Shown here: positions 38,087 to 46,579 of the stretch, in pieces
How the letters are laid out: each line of letters starts with the position of its first letter
How positions within the stretch are numbered: the stretch's first letter is position 1
Assembly (NCBI GenBank): GCA_023664535.1
Contig: JAMPFJ010000001.1
Span: forward strand, 107,534-171,533
Direction: 5' to 3'
DNA: 64,000 bases
Source of the DNA: Bacteroidales bacterium
Lineage (GTDB): Bacteria > Bacillota > Clostridia > Lachnospirales > Lachnospiraceae
Position numbers and translations under genes: made by a program
The notes under the pieces: model-generated
What the model was told of the DNA's origin: nothing
What the model saw: the letters and a program-made list of their open reading frames with translations, nothing else
The model's database searches: none

Positions 38087-38611
38087 ATGCTATTCTGTAA
38101 ATTTGTGGGAATCATTTTTGTGATGGGGGCATCGGGATATTTTGCCGTTAATCTGAATCAGACGATGGAAAACAGAAGCCGGGAGCTTAGAAGGCTGTAC
38201 AGCCTGCTCCTTCAGTTAAAAAGTGAAATTCAATATATGAGCAGTACGCTTCCGGACTGTTTCCGGAAGCTGTCATCGGGTACGGCAGAGCCCTTTAAGG
38301 ATTGGCTGGACGGGCTGGCGGGATGTATGGAGGAAAAGAGCGATATCGTTTTTTCCGAGCTCTGGAAAGAAGAGCTGGAACGGCTTTGCGGAATGTCGTC
38401 CATGCAGCAGGAGGATTTGGAGCCGGTTTTGGAGCTTGCGGACAAGCTGGGAGGGATTGATTTGGACGCACAGCTAAAAGCGATTGATTACGCCCTCTTA
38501 CATATTGAGAAGAACAGGAGCAGTCTGGAAAATGAATTGAATCAGAAAAAAAAGGTAGTGATGACGCTGAGTCTTTTTGCCGGGTTTATGGTATTGATTC
38601 TGCTGCTGTAG
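38087..38611 (+). CDS. spoIIIAB: Stage III sporulation protein AB
   Basis: 174 residues with a hydrophobic N-terminus and C-terminus (AGFMVLILLL) enclosing a helical domain, resembling GspF-type platform proteins as described for SpoIIIAB. Motifs such as RSRELRRLYSLLLQLKSEI and YMSSTLPD match the family. ATG 38087 has AAAGGAGG upstream; the gap to spoIIIAA is 48 bp. Confidence 0.9.
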   Translation: MLFCKFVGIIFVMGASGYFAVNLNQTMENRSRELRRLYSLLLQLKSEIQYMSSTLPDCFRKLSSGTAEPFKDWLDGLAGCMEEKSDIVFSELWKEELERLCGMSSMQQEDLEPVLELADKLGGIDLDAQLKAIDYALLHIEKNRSSLENELNQKKKVVMTLSLFAGFMVLILLL

Positions 38612-38639
38612 AAAATGGGACACAGGTAAGGAGGCTGCT

Positions 38640-38834
38640 ATGTCGGTTGAAATAATCATAAAAATTGCGGCATTGGGAATAGTGGTGGCATTGCTGAATC
38701 AGGTGTTAAAGCACGCCGGGAGGGATGACCAGGCATTTTTTATTACGCTGGCGGGAATTGTCATCGTGCTTACCTGGCTGCTTCCTTACTTTACCGAGCT
38801 GTTTGAAACGATGGAAAATATGTTTGGCTTATAA
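38640..38834 (+). CDS. spoIIIAC: Stage III sporulation protein AC
   Basis: 64-residue protein with two membrane helices (IIKIAALGIVVALLNQVL and ITLAGIVIVLTWLLPYF). The HAGRDDQA motif between them is typical. Part of the mother-cell channel membrane assembly. It lies 28 bp after AB and 24 bp before AD. Confidence 0.93.
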   Translation: MSVEIIIKIAALGIVVALLNQVLKHAGRDDQAFFITLAGIVIVLTWLLPYFTELFETMENMFGL

Positions 38835-38858
38835 GACGGATAGATGGTGAGGCGGAAA

Positions 38859-39242
38859 ATGGATTTTTTTAAAATCGTTTGCGGGGTAATTATTGGTGTG
38901 CTTCTGGCAATTAAGCTGAAGGGTCTGGGAAGCCCGCTTTGGGTGTATCTTTCCATGGCGCTTAGTATTTTTGTGCTTCTTTATGTTGTGAACAGGCTTT
39001 CCTTCGTACTGGATTTCCTGGATAACGTGATGGAGGACATCGGGCTGGAGGCCGGATATTTTGAAATTCTGATTAAAATTGTAGGGATATCCTATCTTTG
39101 TGAGTTTGCCTCGAATATCTGCCGGGAATCCGGTTTTCTGGCAGTGGCAGGGCAGATTGAAATCGGTGGGAAGCTTACGATGATGGTCATGAGCATGCCG
39201 ATTTTAATGGCAATCGTAGAGACGGTCATGTCCGTGCTTTAG
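38859..39242 (+). CDS. spoIIIAD: Stage III sporulation protein AD
   Basis: 127-residue membrane protein with three or four helices, homologous in part to SpoIIIAC. Motifs: IVGISYLCEFASNICRESG and GQIEIGGKLTMM. Start taken as ATG 38859 (MDFFKIV), six bases after GAGG; ATG 38844 would add five residues and cannot be excluded. Confidence 0.9.
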   Translation: MDFFKIVCGVIIGVLLAIKLKGLGSPLWVYLSMALSIFVLLYVVNRLSFVLDFLDNVMEDIGLEAGYFEILIKIVGISYLCEFASNICRESGFLAVAGQIEIGGKLTMMVMSMPILMAIVETVMSVL

Positions 39243-39310
39243 CGGACAAGCCCAAAATGGGCGTGGCAGGCAGTTCTGCCGGACAAACCGCAGCAGGGGA
39301 GGAGCAGGCT

Positions 39311-40495
39311 ATGAAATGGCAAAAACGGTTTCAACGGGCGCTTATGGGAATAGGATTACTTTTTTTGGTTCTGCCGGCAGGAATTGTCCGTGCGGCGGAA
39401 TCGGAAGAGGTGGTAAGGGAGTACTATGACAGTTATCGGGAAAGCGCCGATATGGAAGAGATTGACCGGGATTTGTCTCAAATCAGTAAGGAATATGATT
39501 TTTCGGATTCCCTGTCTACCGTTTCCATTTTCGAGCTTTTGCTGGAGGGAAAGGTGGAAGAGGCAGTTTTGCAGGCAGTAGATGGATTTTATCAGGGGAT
39601 TACGGCTGAAATCCTGCAAAACCGGGTACTGCTGGTAAAACTGATTATCCTGGTCATCGTTGCGGCGGTTTTCCATAATTATTCCTCCGTGTTAAAGTTC
39701 AGCTTTGTCGGGGAACAGGGATTTTATATTACCTATCTGATGATTGCGGTGCTGCTGATGCAGTCCTTTACGCTGGTATATGGCATTGCAGAGGAAACCG
39801 TACAGTATTTAAAAGAAATTATGGAATGCCTTTTGCCCGCATTTTATATGTCCATTATCTTATGCAGTGGACTGACGACCTCGCAGATGGTGAACACCAT
39901 GTTTTTATGGATGCTCTCTTTAATTGAGAAGCTGCTGTTAACGATTGTCCTGCCGGGAGTACGGATTTACTTTCTGATTGTGGTGTTGAACCAGATAAAT
40001 ACAAAGGACCGGTTTTCCAAGCTGGCAGGACTTCTTAAACAGGGAATACAGTTTCTGTTAAAATCAGTGGTAACCGGGATTATCGGACTCAATGTGATGA
40101 AAAGCATACTGATTCCCGTCTATGATAATGCAAAATATAACGTACTGCAAAAAGGGCTTTCCGTAATCCCGGGAGGGGCGTCCCTTTCCGGTCTGAGTAC
40201 GATTTTAGTGGGGGCGGGGGTGCTGATTAAAAACAGTATCGGGATGACGGCGGTAATTATTCTGCTGGTGTTAGGCAGTATCCCCCTGTTGAAAATGCTG
40301 TGCTTTTATCTGGTCTATAAGGTGATTCTGGCGTTAATCCAGCCCATCAGTGACAATCGGATTCTTACCGGGCTTCAGGGAGCCGCCGACAGTACGGGAA
40401 TATTACTGCGGGCAGTGGCGACCTCCGTTATTTTATCGGTGCTTTCCATTGCCATTGTGATTCTGACGACAAATGTCAGGCTTTACAGCGGATAA
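39311..40495 (+). CDS. spoIIIAE: Stage III sporulation protein AE
   Basis: 394-residue polytopic protein with a signal peptide (FLVLPAGIVRA, cleavage near residue 28) and many membrane helices in the C-terminal two thirds, as in SpoIIIAE. Motifs: ECLLPAFYMSIILCSGLTTSQ and NIGLNVMKS-type segments (seen as IIGLNVMKSILIP). ATG 39311 follows a GGGGAGGAG site; the earlier in-frame ATG at 39257 would place extra residues ahead of the signal peptide. Confidence 0.9.
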   Translation: MKWQKRFQRALMGIGLLFLVLPAGIVRAAESEEVVREYYDSYRESADMEEIDRDLSQISKEYDFSDSLSTVSIFELLLEGKVEEAVLQAVDGFYQGITAEILQNRVLLVKLIILVIVAAVFHNYSSVLKFSFVGEQGFYITYLMIAVLLMQSFTLVYGIAEETVQYLKEIMECLLPAFYMSIILCSGLTTSQMVNTMFLWMLSLIEKLLLTIVLPGVRIYFLIVVLNQINTKDRFSKLAGLLKQGIQFLLKSVVTGIIGLNVMKSILIPVYDNAKYNVLQKGLSVIPGGASLSGLSTILVGAGVLIKNSIGMTAVIILLVLGSIPLLKMLCFYLVYKVILALIQPISDNRILTGLQGAADSTGILLRAVATSVILSVLSIAIVILTTNVRLYSG

Positions 40496-40559
40496 AAGAG
40501 GGGTTGGAGGGCAGGAGCACCCGCCCAACCGGACGGGAAAAGCAATCGGGAGGTATTTT

Positions 40560-41024
40560 ATGGAGGAGATTCTTGCATGGGTGAGAAGCGGTCTGCTGTT
40601 TGGCATAGTGGCGTCGCTGGTGATGATGCTAAGTCCCAACAAGGCGTATCAAAAGCATATCAGCCTGGTGGTAGGGCTTTTATTTATTCTGGTGATGGTA
40701 CATCCGATTATGGAGCTGTTTGATTTGGACAGCAGCACCTATCTGTCATATATCCGGAATTTTTTGATGCTGGAGACAAGGCAGGAGGAAATGTCGGAAG
40801 AAAATATTCTGCTTTATGAGGAGTCCGTTAATGCACAGTTGAAGACTGTTCTGCAAGAAGGCGGATATCCGGTGGAAAACGTTTCTGTCCGGGCAGAGGA
40901 GGACGGAAGAATTACCGAGATATGTCTGGTATTTAACAAAGAGGTGGACGAATTGGAGCGGTTGGAGCATAATCTGATAAATCTGTTTGGAGAGGATGTG
41001 AGGATTCGCTATGAAGCCCAGTGA
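40560..41024 (+). CDS. spoIIIAF: Stage III sporulation protein AF
   Basis: 154 residues: two N-terminal membrane helices (LLFGIVASLVMMLSPN and [17 protein letters not shown]) and a soluble ring-building-type domain, consistent with SpoIIIAF. ATG 40560 has GGGAGG 6 bases upstream; the longer upstream reading has none. It overlaps spoIIIAG by 14 bp. Confidence 0.9.
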   Translation: MEEILAWVRSGLLFGIVASLVMMLSPNKAYQKHISLVVGLLFILVMVHPIMELFDLDSSTYLSYIRNFLMLETRQEEMSEENILLYEESVNAQLKTVLQEGGYPVENVSVRAEEDGRITEICLVFNKEVDELERLEHNLINLFGEDVRIRYEAQ

Positions 41025-41598
41025 CTTTTTTCGCAAAATTAAGCTGACGCAGGAAAAAAAGGAAAAGGCGGTTATTTTGTTTCTGCTGGGAATATTTTTT
41101 CTGCTGGCAGCCGCACCGGTATCTGATTTTTCGGGGAAACAGAAGGTAAAGGAAGAAGAGGAGACGGATACCGGTGAGAATACGGAAAAAATAAAAAAGG
41201 ATGCATACATTGAGCGGTTGGAGAATAAGCTAGAACAAACCATTGGAGGTATGGAGGGCGCAGGAGAGGTTTTGGTCATGATTACGTTAAAGGATAACGG
41301 TGAGAAGATATTAGACAAGAATCAGCCCTACGAAAATGAAATAAGCAAGGTTAAAGAGCAGGGAAAGGATTCGGAGCTTACCAGAATCAAAAGTGACCAG
41401 GAGACTGTATTGATGGAAGAAGGAGGCGACTCTGTTCCGATTGTTGTACAGGAAATGTACCCGGAAATCGAAGGGGTAGTGGTAGTATGTGAGGGTGGTG
41501 ACAATACCAGCCTTGCCCTTCATATAAAAGAGGCGGTGGAGGCTCTGTTTTCAATCGATGCCCATAAAGTAGTCGTGTGCAAATTAAAGAAACAGTAA
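41011..41598 (+). CDS. spoIIIAG: Stage III sporulation protein AG
   Basis: 195 residues. One membrane helix (AVILFLLGIFFLLAAAP) at about residues 20-36, then a ring-building domain (YIERLENKLEQTIGGMEGAGEVLVMITLKD and EGVVVVCEGGDN), as in the SpoIIIAG ring of the channel. The next gene of the operon is displaced by a 203-bp palindromic element starting 6 bp after this stop. Confidence 0.92.
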   Translation: MKPSDFFRKIKLTQEKKEKAVILFLLGIFFLLAAAPVSDFSGKQKVKEEEETDTGENTEKIKKDAYIERLENKLEQTIGGMEGAGEVLVMITLKDNGEKILDKNQPYENEISKVKEQGKDSELTRIKSDQETVLMEEGGDSVPIVVQEMYPEIEGVVVVCEGGDNTSLALHIKEAVEALFSIDAHKVVVCKLKKQ

Positions 41599-41603
41599 CC
41601 AGC

Positions 41604-41806
41604 CATGAGCAAAACGCCGCTTTCTTAACCACACGTTGTACAATATAGACAAATCACCGCCGGGCACGCTTTTGCTATGTGTCGCTCGTAATGGTACATA
41701 AGGTGCCGAAGTACGGCACCTAAGTACCAACGGCTCCCCAATGCCCGACTTGCGATATTGTCTATATTCCGCAACTGTATTTTGGAGATAGTACGTTTTG
41801 CTCATG
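41604..41806. mobile_element. Palindromic element class I, copy C, inside the spoIIIA operon
   Basis: 203 bp. Its outermost arms differ from the other class I copies (catgagcaaaacg / cgttttgctcatg), but the inner arms (gttgtacaatatagacaaat) and the core ggtacataaggtgcc...ggcacctaagtacc are the same. Imperfect repeats gaaacagtaac and gaaacagtgac flank it, the left one covering the spoIIIAG stop. Confidence 0.75.
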
Positions 41807-41839
41807 ATTGAAACAGTGACAGTAAAGGAGAGAAGATTT

Positions 41840-42592
41840 ATGAAGAAAATATTTAAAAAGAATCAGGTTATTATTACAGCGCTGGTAATTATGATTGCCG
41901 TAGCCGGTTATCTGAATTTTACCAGTGATAAACAGGTGCTGAATACTTCGGTGGAGAATATGAAAAGCGAGGGGGCAAGCGGCAATTCGGACGATGATAC
42001 CATAAGCGCAGCTCTTGAGGATACGGTAGGAGAAGAACAGTATGCTTTGGAAGAGGAAAACAGCGGCAGCCAGACAAATGAAGCCGTAACGGATGTGCAG
42101 GCAGAGGCCTTGCAGGAGGAAAATGCAGATGGCCAGACAGCAGAAGAGGGGACAGATGATTTTGTCCAGGCGAGCGTAGATGAGGACGGCAACCCAATCG
42201 ACTCGGAGACGGTAGGGGAGGCGGTGTTGACCAGCAGCTCTGTAACCCTGTCCCAGGCGAGACTGACAAGGGAGCAGACCCGGTCGAAGGCAAAGGAAAT
42301 GCTGTTGGAAATCATTAACAATGAAAATCTTTCGGAAGATGCGAAAAAGGATGCGGTAAATAAAATGCTGTCCATGACGGAACGGATGGAAAAGGAAAGT
42401 GCGGCTGAGACCCAGCTGGCGGCAAAAGGGTTTACCGATGCGATTGTCAGCATTTCCGATGACAGCGTAGACGTGACATTAAGCATTGCGGAGCTGACCG
42501 ATACCCAGCGCACGCAGATTGAAAATATTATTATGCGGAAAACGGGCTGTGAATTAAATCAGATTGTGATTACCACTACGCAGGCAGGGTGA
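41840..42592 (+). CDS. spoIIIAH: Stage III sporulation protein AH
   Basis: 250 residues. A membrane helix (VIITALVIMIAVAGYLNF) is followed by an acidic Ser/Glu/Gln-rich linker of some 90 residues, then a ring-building domain with coiled-coil start (RSKAKEMLLEIINNENLSEDAKKDA) that binds SpoIIQ across the septum. ATG 41840 has AAAGGAG upstream. The linker is longer than in B. subtilis SpoIIIAH (about 218 residues). Confidence 0.92.
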   Translation: MKKIFKKNQVIITALVIMIAVAGYLNFTSDKQVLNTSVENMKSEGASGNSDDDTISAALEDTVGEEQYALEEENSGSQTNEAVTDVQAEALQEENADGQTAEEGTDDFVQASVDEDGNPIDSETVGEAVLTSSSVTLSQARLTREQTRSKAKEMLLEIINNENLSEDAKKDAVNKMLSMTERMEKESAAETQLAAKGFTDAIVSISDDSVDVTLSIAELTDTQRTQIENIIMRKTGCELNQIVITTTQAG

Positions 42593-42633
42593 GCATTTGG
42601 ATAAGGCGGAGGCTTAAAACATGGGTGCCGGAC

Positions 42634-42791
42634 GCGGGAGAACTGGGTAGCGGATTCAGGGAAAGACACGCTTGCGCTCTATATTCCAACGCAGCGGTAC
42701 ATAAGAGGATGCCTTGCTTTGCAAGCCACCCTCTAAGTACCGGCGTTTCCACAAGGTCTTTCCTAAGAATCCAGATACCCAGTTCTCCCGC
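42634..42791. mobile_element. Palindromic element class II, copy E
   Basis: 158 bp. Arms gcgggagaactgggta (42634-42649) and tacccagttctcccgc (42776-42791) are perfect inverted copies, with inner gggaaagac / gtctttcc. The core ggtacataagagg...cctctaagtacc matches the class I core while the arms do not. No coding capacity. Confidence 0.78.
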
Positions 42792-42875
42792 TGTATACGG
42801 ACGATAACACAACATGTACAGGAATTTTTGTGTTGATTCTGTCAGGAACCGGCTTTAAACAGGGGGAAAAAGTAA

Positions 42876-43032
42876 GCGGTACGGCTAATCTGGATTCCAA
42901 GTGAAGGACTATTTCATCCGTCGGTACTTAGCGTTCAGTCTGCATAGCATGCAGGCTGAATGCTTATGTACCGCTACGAATGAAATGGAGCGCAAGCGGG
43001 GACGGAACGGGAATCCAGATTAGCCGTACTGC
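42876..43032. mobile_element. Palindromic element class II, copy F
   Basis: 157 bp, 84 bp after copy E. Arms tacggctaatctggattcc and its exact reverse complement (42880-42898 and 43010-43028). The core hairpin reads ggtacttagcgttcag...ctgaatgcttatgtacc, the same signature in the opposite orientation. The gap 42593-43205 between spoIIIAH and asp23 holds only copies E and F and the asp23 promoter. Confidence 0.78.
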
Positions 43033-43123
43033 GTATTTTGTCAGCTCCTATATTTAAAGCGTCCGCATTTTCCCGGCTTTGCAGCATCCGATTTATAGGA
43101 TAAGCAAGAATTTTTTAAAAAGA

Positions 43124-43153
43124 TTGCAAAAAGTATGGAATGTTTGGTATACT
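43124..43153 (+). promoter_or_regulatory. Sigma-A promoter of the asp23 operon
   Basis: TTGCAA at 43124-43129 and TATACT at 43148-43153, spacer 18 bp, 52 bp before the start codon. Confidence 0.7.
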
Positions 43154-43205
43154 ATAGTCTATATGAGTATAGTTTCAGTCAGGAATTGGCGAAGGAGGAA
43201 TGAAA

Positions 43206-43607
43206 ATGGCAGCAGAAATGCAGGGCAGCACATATAGTTTTAAGGAAGCAGGAGTTCTTGGAGACATTCAGATTGCAGATGAGGTGATTGCCATTATCGC
43301 CGGTCTTGCGGCAACGGAAGTAGACGGTGTGGCAAAAATGTACGGAAATATCACGAATGAACTGGTCGGTAAGCTGGGCATGAAGAATCTTTCCAAGGGT
43401 GTCAAGGTTTTAGTTACTCCGGATGAGGTGAAGGTGGACCTTTCCCTGGAATTAAAATATGGATACAGTGTATTGGATGTTTCAAACAAGGTTCAGGAAA
43501 AGGTTAAACAGGCAATCGAAACGATGACCGGATTAACGGTTTCCGTGGTCAGAGTACGGATTGCAGGAATTGCAATTAACAAAGAAGAAAAAAACGCAAA
43601 AGCTTAA
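43206..43607 (+). CDS. Asp23/Gls24 family envelope protein
   Basis: 133 residues, the small alpha/beta Asp23 domain (GDIQIADEVIAIIAGLAATEVDGVAKM, then VKVDLSLELKYGYSVLDVSNKVQ). Family members such as B. subtilis YqhY influence fatty-acid synthesis or envelope stress; the role here is not shown by sequence. ATG 43206 is 7 bases after AAGGAGG; ATG 43200 is too close. In Firmicutes this gene regularly precedes nusB, as here. Confidence 0.92.
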   Translation: MAAEMQGSTYSFKEAGVLGDIQIADEVIAIIAGLAATEVDGVAKMYGNITNELVGKLGMKNLSKGVKVLVTPDEVKVDLSLELKYGYSVLDVSNKVQEKVKQAIETMTGLTVSVVRVRIAGIAINKEEKNAKA

Positions 43608-43618
43608 CGGATGAGAAA

Positions 43619-43665
43619 TAAGGCTGCTGTCTGACCGCATAATCCTTTGGTTGGGAGCAGCTTTC
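43619..43665 (+). terminator. Weak hairpin between asp23 and nusB
   Basis: aaggctgct and agcagcttt pair (one G-U) followed by a short mixed T stretch; possibly an attenuator rather than a full stop. Confidence 0.4.
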
Positions 43666-43719
43666 TTATCGTAAGTCAGTACAAAAAAGGAAAAAAGCGT
43701 TATATAGAGAGGATTTGAG

Positions 43720-44130
43720 ATGTTAAGAAGCCAGGTGAGGGAAGAGATATTTAAGATATTGTTCCGGCTTCCGTTTATTGCAGATGAAGAGCTGGAAGAG
43801 CAGATTGCATTTGCGATGGAGGAGCTGGAGGGAAAAAGTACGGAGAATCAGGAGTATATCCGCAAAAAGGTTCTCGCCGTCCATGAACAGGTTAAGGAGC
43901 TGGACAGCAGGATTGCGGAGAACTGTGAGGGATGGAATATTAACCGGATTGGTAAAGCGGAGATTACCATTATGCGGATTGCTGTTTATGAGATGCTCTA
44001 TGAGCAGGACGTGCCCGAAAGCGTGGCAATTAACGAAGCCGTGGAGCTGGCAAAGCTTTATTGCGACGAGGAGGCAAAGGGATTTGTCAATGCGGTGCTC
44101 GGTAAGGTGGCAAAGGACATGGAAAAATAG
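43720..44130 (+). CDS. nusB: Transcription antitermination protein NusB
   Basis: 136-residue all-helical RNA-binding protein that acts with NusE at boxA in rRNA operons. Motifs: REEIFKILFRLPF near the start, WNINRIGKAEITIMRIAVYEM in the middle and NEAVELAKLYCDEEAKGFVNAVLGKV at the end are all classical. ATG 43720 lies about 10 bases after GAGAGG. Confidence 0.95.
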   Translation: MLRSQVREEIFKILFRLPFIADEELEEQIAFAMEELEGKSTENQEYIRKKVLAVHEQVKELDSRIAENCEGWNINRIGKAEITIMRIAVYEMLYEQDVPESVAINEAVELAKLYCDEEAKGFVNAVLGKVAKDMEK

Positions 44131-44187
44131 GAAAACCGCAGGTGATATCCGGGATAAGCAGGTCGAATCGGGATAAAGGAGGCAGCT

Positions 44188-45396
44188 ATGGCGACGGTGT
44201 ATTCGGTTTCGCAAATCAATCTATACATAAAAAATATGTTTTCCAATGACTATCTGCTGCGGAATGTCCAGATTAAAGGAGAGATATCCAATGTAAAATA
44301 CCACTCCTCCGGACACATTTATTTTACCCTTAAGGAAGAGGGAAGCAGCATAAGCGGTGTCATGTTTAAATCTGCCAGATATCAGGGGCTGGATTTTACC
44401 TTGGAAAACGGCCAAAGCGTTGTTGCCACCGGAAACGTGACCGTGTATGAACGGGATGGAAGGTATCAAATCTATGCAAGGGAAATCCGGCTGGACGGAC
44501 TGGGCAGTCTTTATGAGGAATATGAGCGGTTGAAGCAGAAGCTTTATGAAGAGGGGCTGTTTGAATTTGAACACAAAAAACCGATTCCGGCATATCCGAA
44601 AAAAATAGGGATTGTCACGGCAGAAACAGGAGCGGCAATTCAGGATATTTTAACGATTGCCAAAAGGAGAAATCCTTTTGTACAGTTATATTTGTACCCG
44701 GCGCTTGTTCAGGGCGAGGGAGCGGCAAAAACCATTGCGGCGGGAATCGAAAAGCTGGACACCATGGGAATGGATACCATTATTATCGGCAGAGGCGGCG
44801 GTTCCATTGAAGATTTATGGCCCTTTAATGAGGAGATTGTAGCGAGGGCAATTTATCGGGCAAATACCCCGATTATTTCTGGAACCGGGCATGAAATCGA
44901 TAATACAATCGCAGATTATGCGGCGGATTTACGGGCACCGACGCCAAGCGCCGCCTGTGAGCTGGCGATACCGGATGTAATGTCTGCCCTCCATCAGGTG
45001 AAGCAGCAGGAATACAGGCTGAAGCGGTGGATGGAGCACTGTCTTTTAAGGAAAAAACAGACACTTCAGACATTGGAGGCAAGGCTTTCCGGCGTATCGG
45101 TAGAGAACAGATACCGGAATCAACGGATTTATCTGGACTCCCTGCAGGACAGGCTTAGCCAGTCCATGCAGGCAAAGTATCAGAAAAGGCGGAATTACCT
45201 GGAGATACTGCTGGCAAAATTAGACGGGTTAAGCCCTACCGGAAAGCTGGCGGGGGGGTACGGATATATTGAGCGGGCAGACGGCGAAGCGGTGAAATCC
45301 GTAAAGGATATACAGGAAAAAGACGCTTTTACGGTAACGCTCCGGGACGGAAGGATAGAAGGGATTGTTACGGCAGTCAGTGAAATTGAGGAGTAA
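44188..45396 (+). CDS. xseA: Exodeoxyribonuclease VII large subunit
   Basis: 402 residues. N-terminal OB fold (NVQIKGEISNVKYHSSGHIYFTLKEE), catalytic domain with GIVTAETGAAIQDIL and GRGGGSIEDLWPFNEE, then GHEIDNTIADYAADLRAPTPSAA, and a C-terminal coiled coil. Forms the single-strand nuclease with XseB, encoded 4 bp downstream. AAAGGAGG precedes ATG 44188. Confidence 0.96.
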   Translation: MATVYSVSQINLYIKNMFSNDYLLRNVQIKGEISNVKYHSSGHIYFTLKEEGSSISGVMFKSARYQGLDFTLENGQSVVATGNVTVYERDGRYQIYAREIRLDGLGSLYEEYERLKQKLYEEGLFEFEHKKPIPAYPKKIGIVTAETGAAIQDILTIAKRRNPFVQLYLYPALVQGEGAAKTIAAGIEKLDTMGMDTIIIGRGGGSIEDLWPFNEEIVARAIYRANTPIISGTGHEIDNTIADYAADLRAPTPSAACELAIPDVMSALHQVKQQEYRLKRWMEHCLLRKKQTLQTLEARLSGVSVENRYRNQRIYLDSLQDRLSQSMQAKYQKRRNYLEILLAKLDGLSPTGKLAGGYGYIERADGEAVKSVKDIQEKDAFTVTLRDGRIEGIVTAVSEIEE

Positions 45397-45400
45397 GAAA

Positions 45401-45622
45401 ATGGCGGGAAAAAAGAAAGCATTTCAGGTAGAGGAAGCATTTAAAGAGATAGAAGAGATTATCGGCAGGCTGGAATCCGATGAGGTTCCGCTAAAGGATT
45501 CCCTTGATTTATACAGCAAGGGGGCAAAGCTGCTGGCGGAATGTAAACAGGAATTAACCGGGATTGAGAAAGAAATGATTATCATCGGCGAACACTTAGA
45601 AGCGGATGGGGAAACGGAGTAA
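45401..45622 (+). CDS. xseB: Exodeoxyribonuclease VII small subunit
   Basis: 73-residue helical-hairpin subunit. Pattern FKEIEEIIGRLESDEVPLKDSLDLYSKG matches XseB. ATG 45401 lies just after the xseA stop with GAGGAG upstream; coupled translation is likely. Confidence 0.95.
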   Translation: MAGKKKAFQVEEAFKEIEEIIGRLESDEVPLKDSLDLYSKGAKLLAECKQELTGIEKEMIIIGEHLEADGETE

Positions 45623-45629
45623 AGACAAT

Positions 45630-46553
45630 ATGGAAGAAAAAATGACAAAGAGACTGGAATATACGGAAGCGGTGATTGCCCGGTATATGCCAAAGGAATA
45701 CCAGCTGCAAAAGACTGTGATTGATGCAATGCAGTATACCATGTCTGCCGGAGGAAAACGTATCCGCCCGATTTTGATGGGGGCGGTATATGAATTTTTT
45801 GGAGGAAGCTCCCGGATTGTGGAGCCCTTTATGGCGGCGCTGGAAATGATTCATACCTACTCGTTGATTCATGACGACCTGCCGGCATTGGATAATGACG
45901 ACTACCGGAGGGGAAGAAAGACGGCGCATATTGTTTACGGCGAGGCGATGGCGATTCTTGCCGGGGACAGCCTTTTAAATTATGCCTATGAGACGGCAGC
46001 GAAGGCATTTTCCCTGATTGAGAAGAATGACGGACAGGCGGATTCAGTGTTAAGGGAGCTGGAGGAACGACGCCTTGTGGAGCAGGCGATGGCAATTCTT
46101 GCCCAAAAGCCGGGGATATACGGCATGATTGGCGGACAGACTGCGGATGTGGAGCTTACGGGGACGAGATTAAATGAGGAGCAGCTCACCTACATTTACC
46201 GGAATAAAACCGGAGCTTTGATTGAGGCGGCGATGATGATTGGCGCTGTGCTTGCCGGAGCATCGGGAGAGCAGATTGAAAAAATGGAAAAAGCGGCATA
46301 TAATGTGGGAATGGCATTTCAGATTCAGGATGACATACTGGACGAGACGGCGACCTTTGAGGAGCTGGGAAAGCCGATTCACAGTGATGAGAAAAACGAC
46401 AAGGTGACCTATGTTACGCTTCATGGAATTTCGGAAGCCGAAAAAGAGGTGAAGAGGCTTTCCGATGAGGCGGTGGAGATGGTGGACGCATTGGAGGGTG
46501 ACGCTGCATTTTTAACCGGTTTTATCCGGAATTTAATCCATCGGAAAAAATAG
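45630..46553 (+). CDS. ispA: Geranylgeranyl/farnesyl diphosphate synthase
   Basis: 307-residue trans-prenyltransferase making C15/C20 diphosphates for quinone and cell-wall lipid carriers. First Asp-rich motif HDDLPALDNDDYRRGRK, second QIQDDILDETATFEELGKP, and SAGGKRIRP near the start for diphosphate binding. ATG 45630 has GGAG 10 bases upstream; ATG 45606 overlaps xseB and lacks a site. dxs follows, so two isoprenoid steps are encoded together. Confidence 0.94.
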   Translation: MEEKMTKRLEYTEAVIARYMPKEYQLQKTVIDAMQYTMSAGGKRIRPILMGAVYEFFGGSSRIVEPFMAALEMIHTYSLIHDDLPALDNDDYRRGRKTAHIVYGEAMAILAGDSLLNYAYETAAKAFSLIEKNDGQADSVLRELEERRLVEQAMAILAQKPGIYGMIGGQTADVELTGTRLNEEQLTYIYRNKTGALIEAAMMIGAVLAGASGEQIEKMEKAAYNVGMAFQIQDDILDETATFEELGKPIHSDEKNDKVTYVTLHGISEAEKEVKRLSDEAVEMVDALEGDAAFLTGFIRNLIHRKK

Positions 46554-46579
46554 CGGACAGACAAAAGAGGGATAGCGGT

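Noticed and set aside
41908..42513. 201-codon minus-strand frame
   Set aside because: Antisense to the low-complexity linker of spoIIIAH; Ser-rich shadow of Glu/Ala codons.
42589..42807. Plus-strand 72-codon frame
   Set aside because: Falls almost entirely within palindrome E; not a gene.
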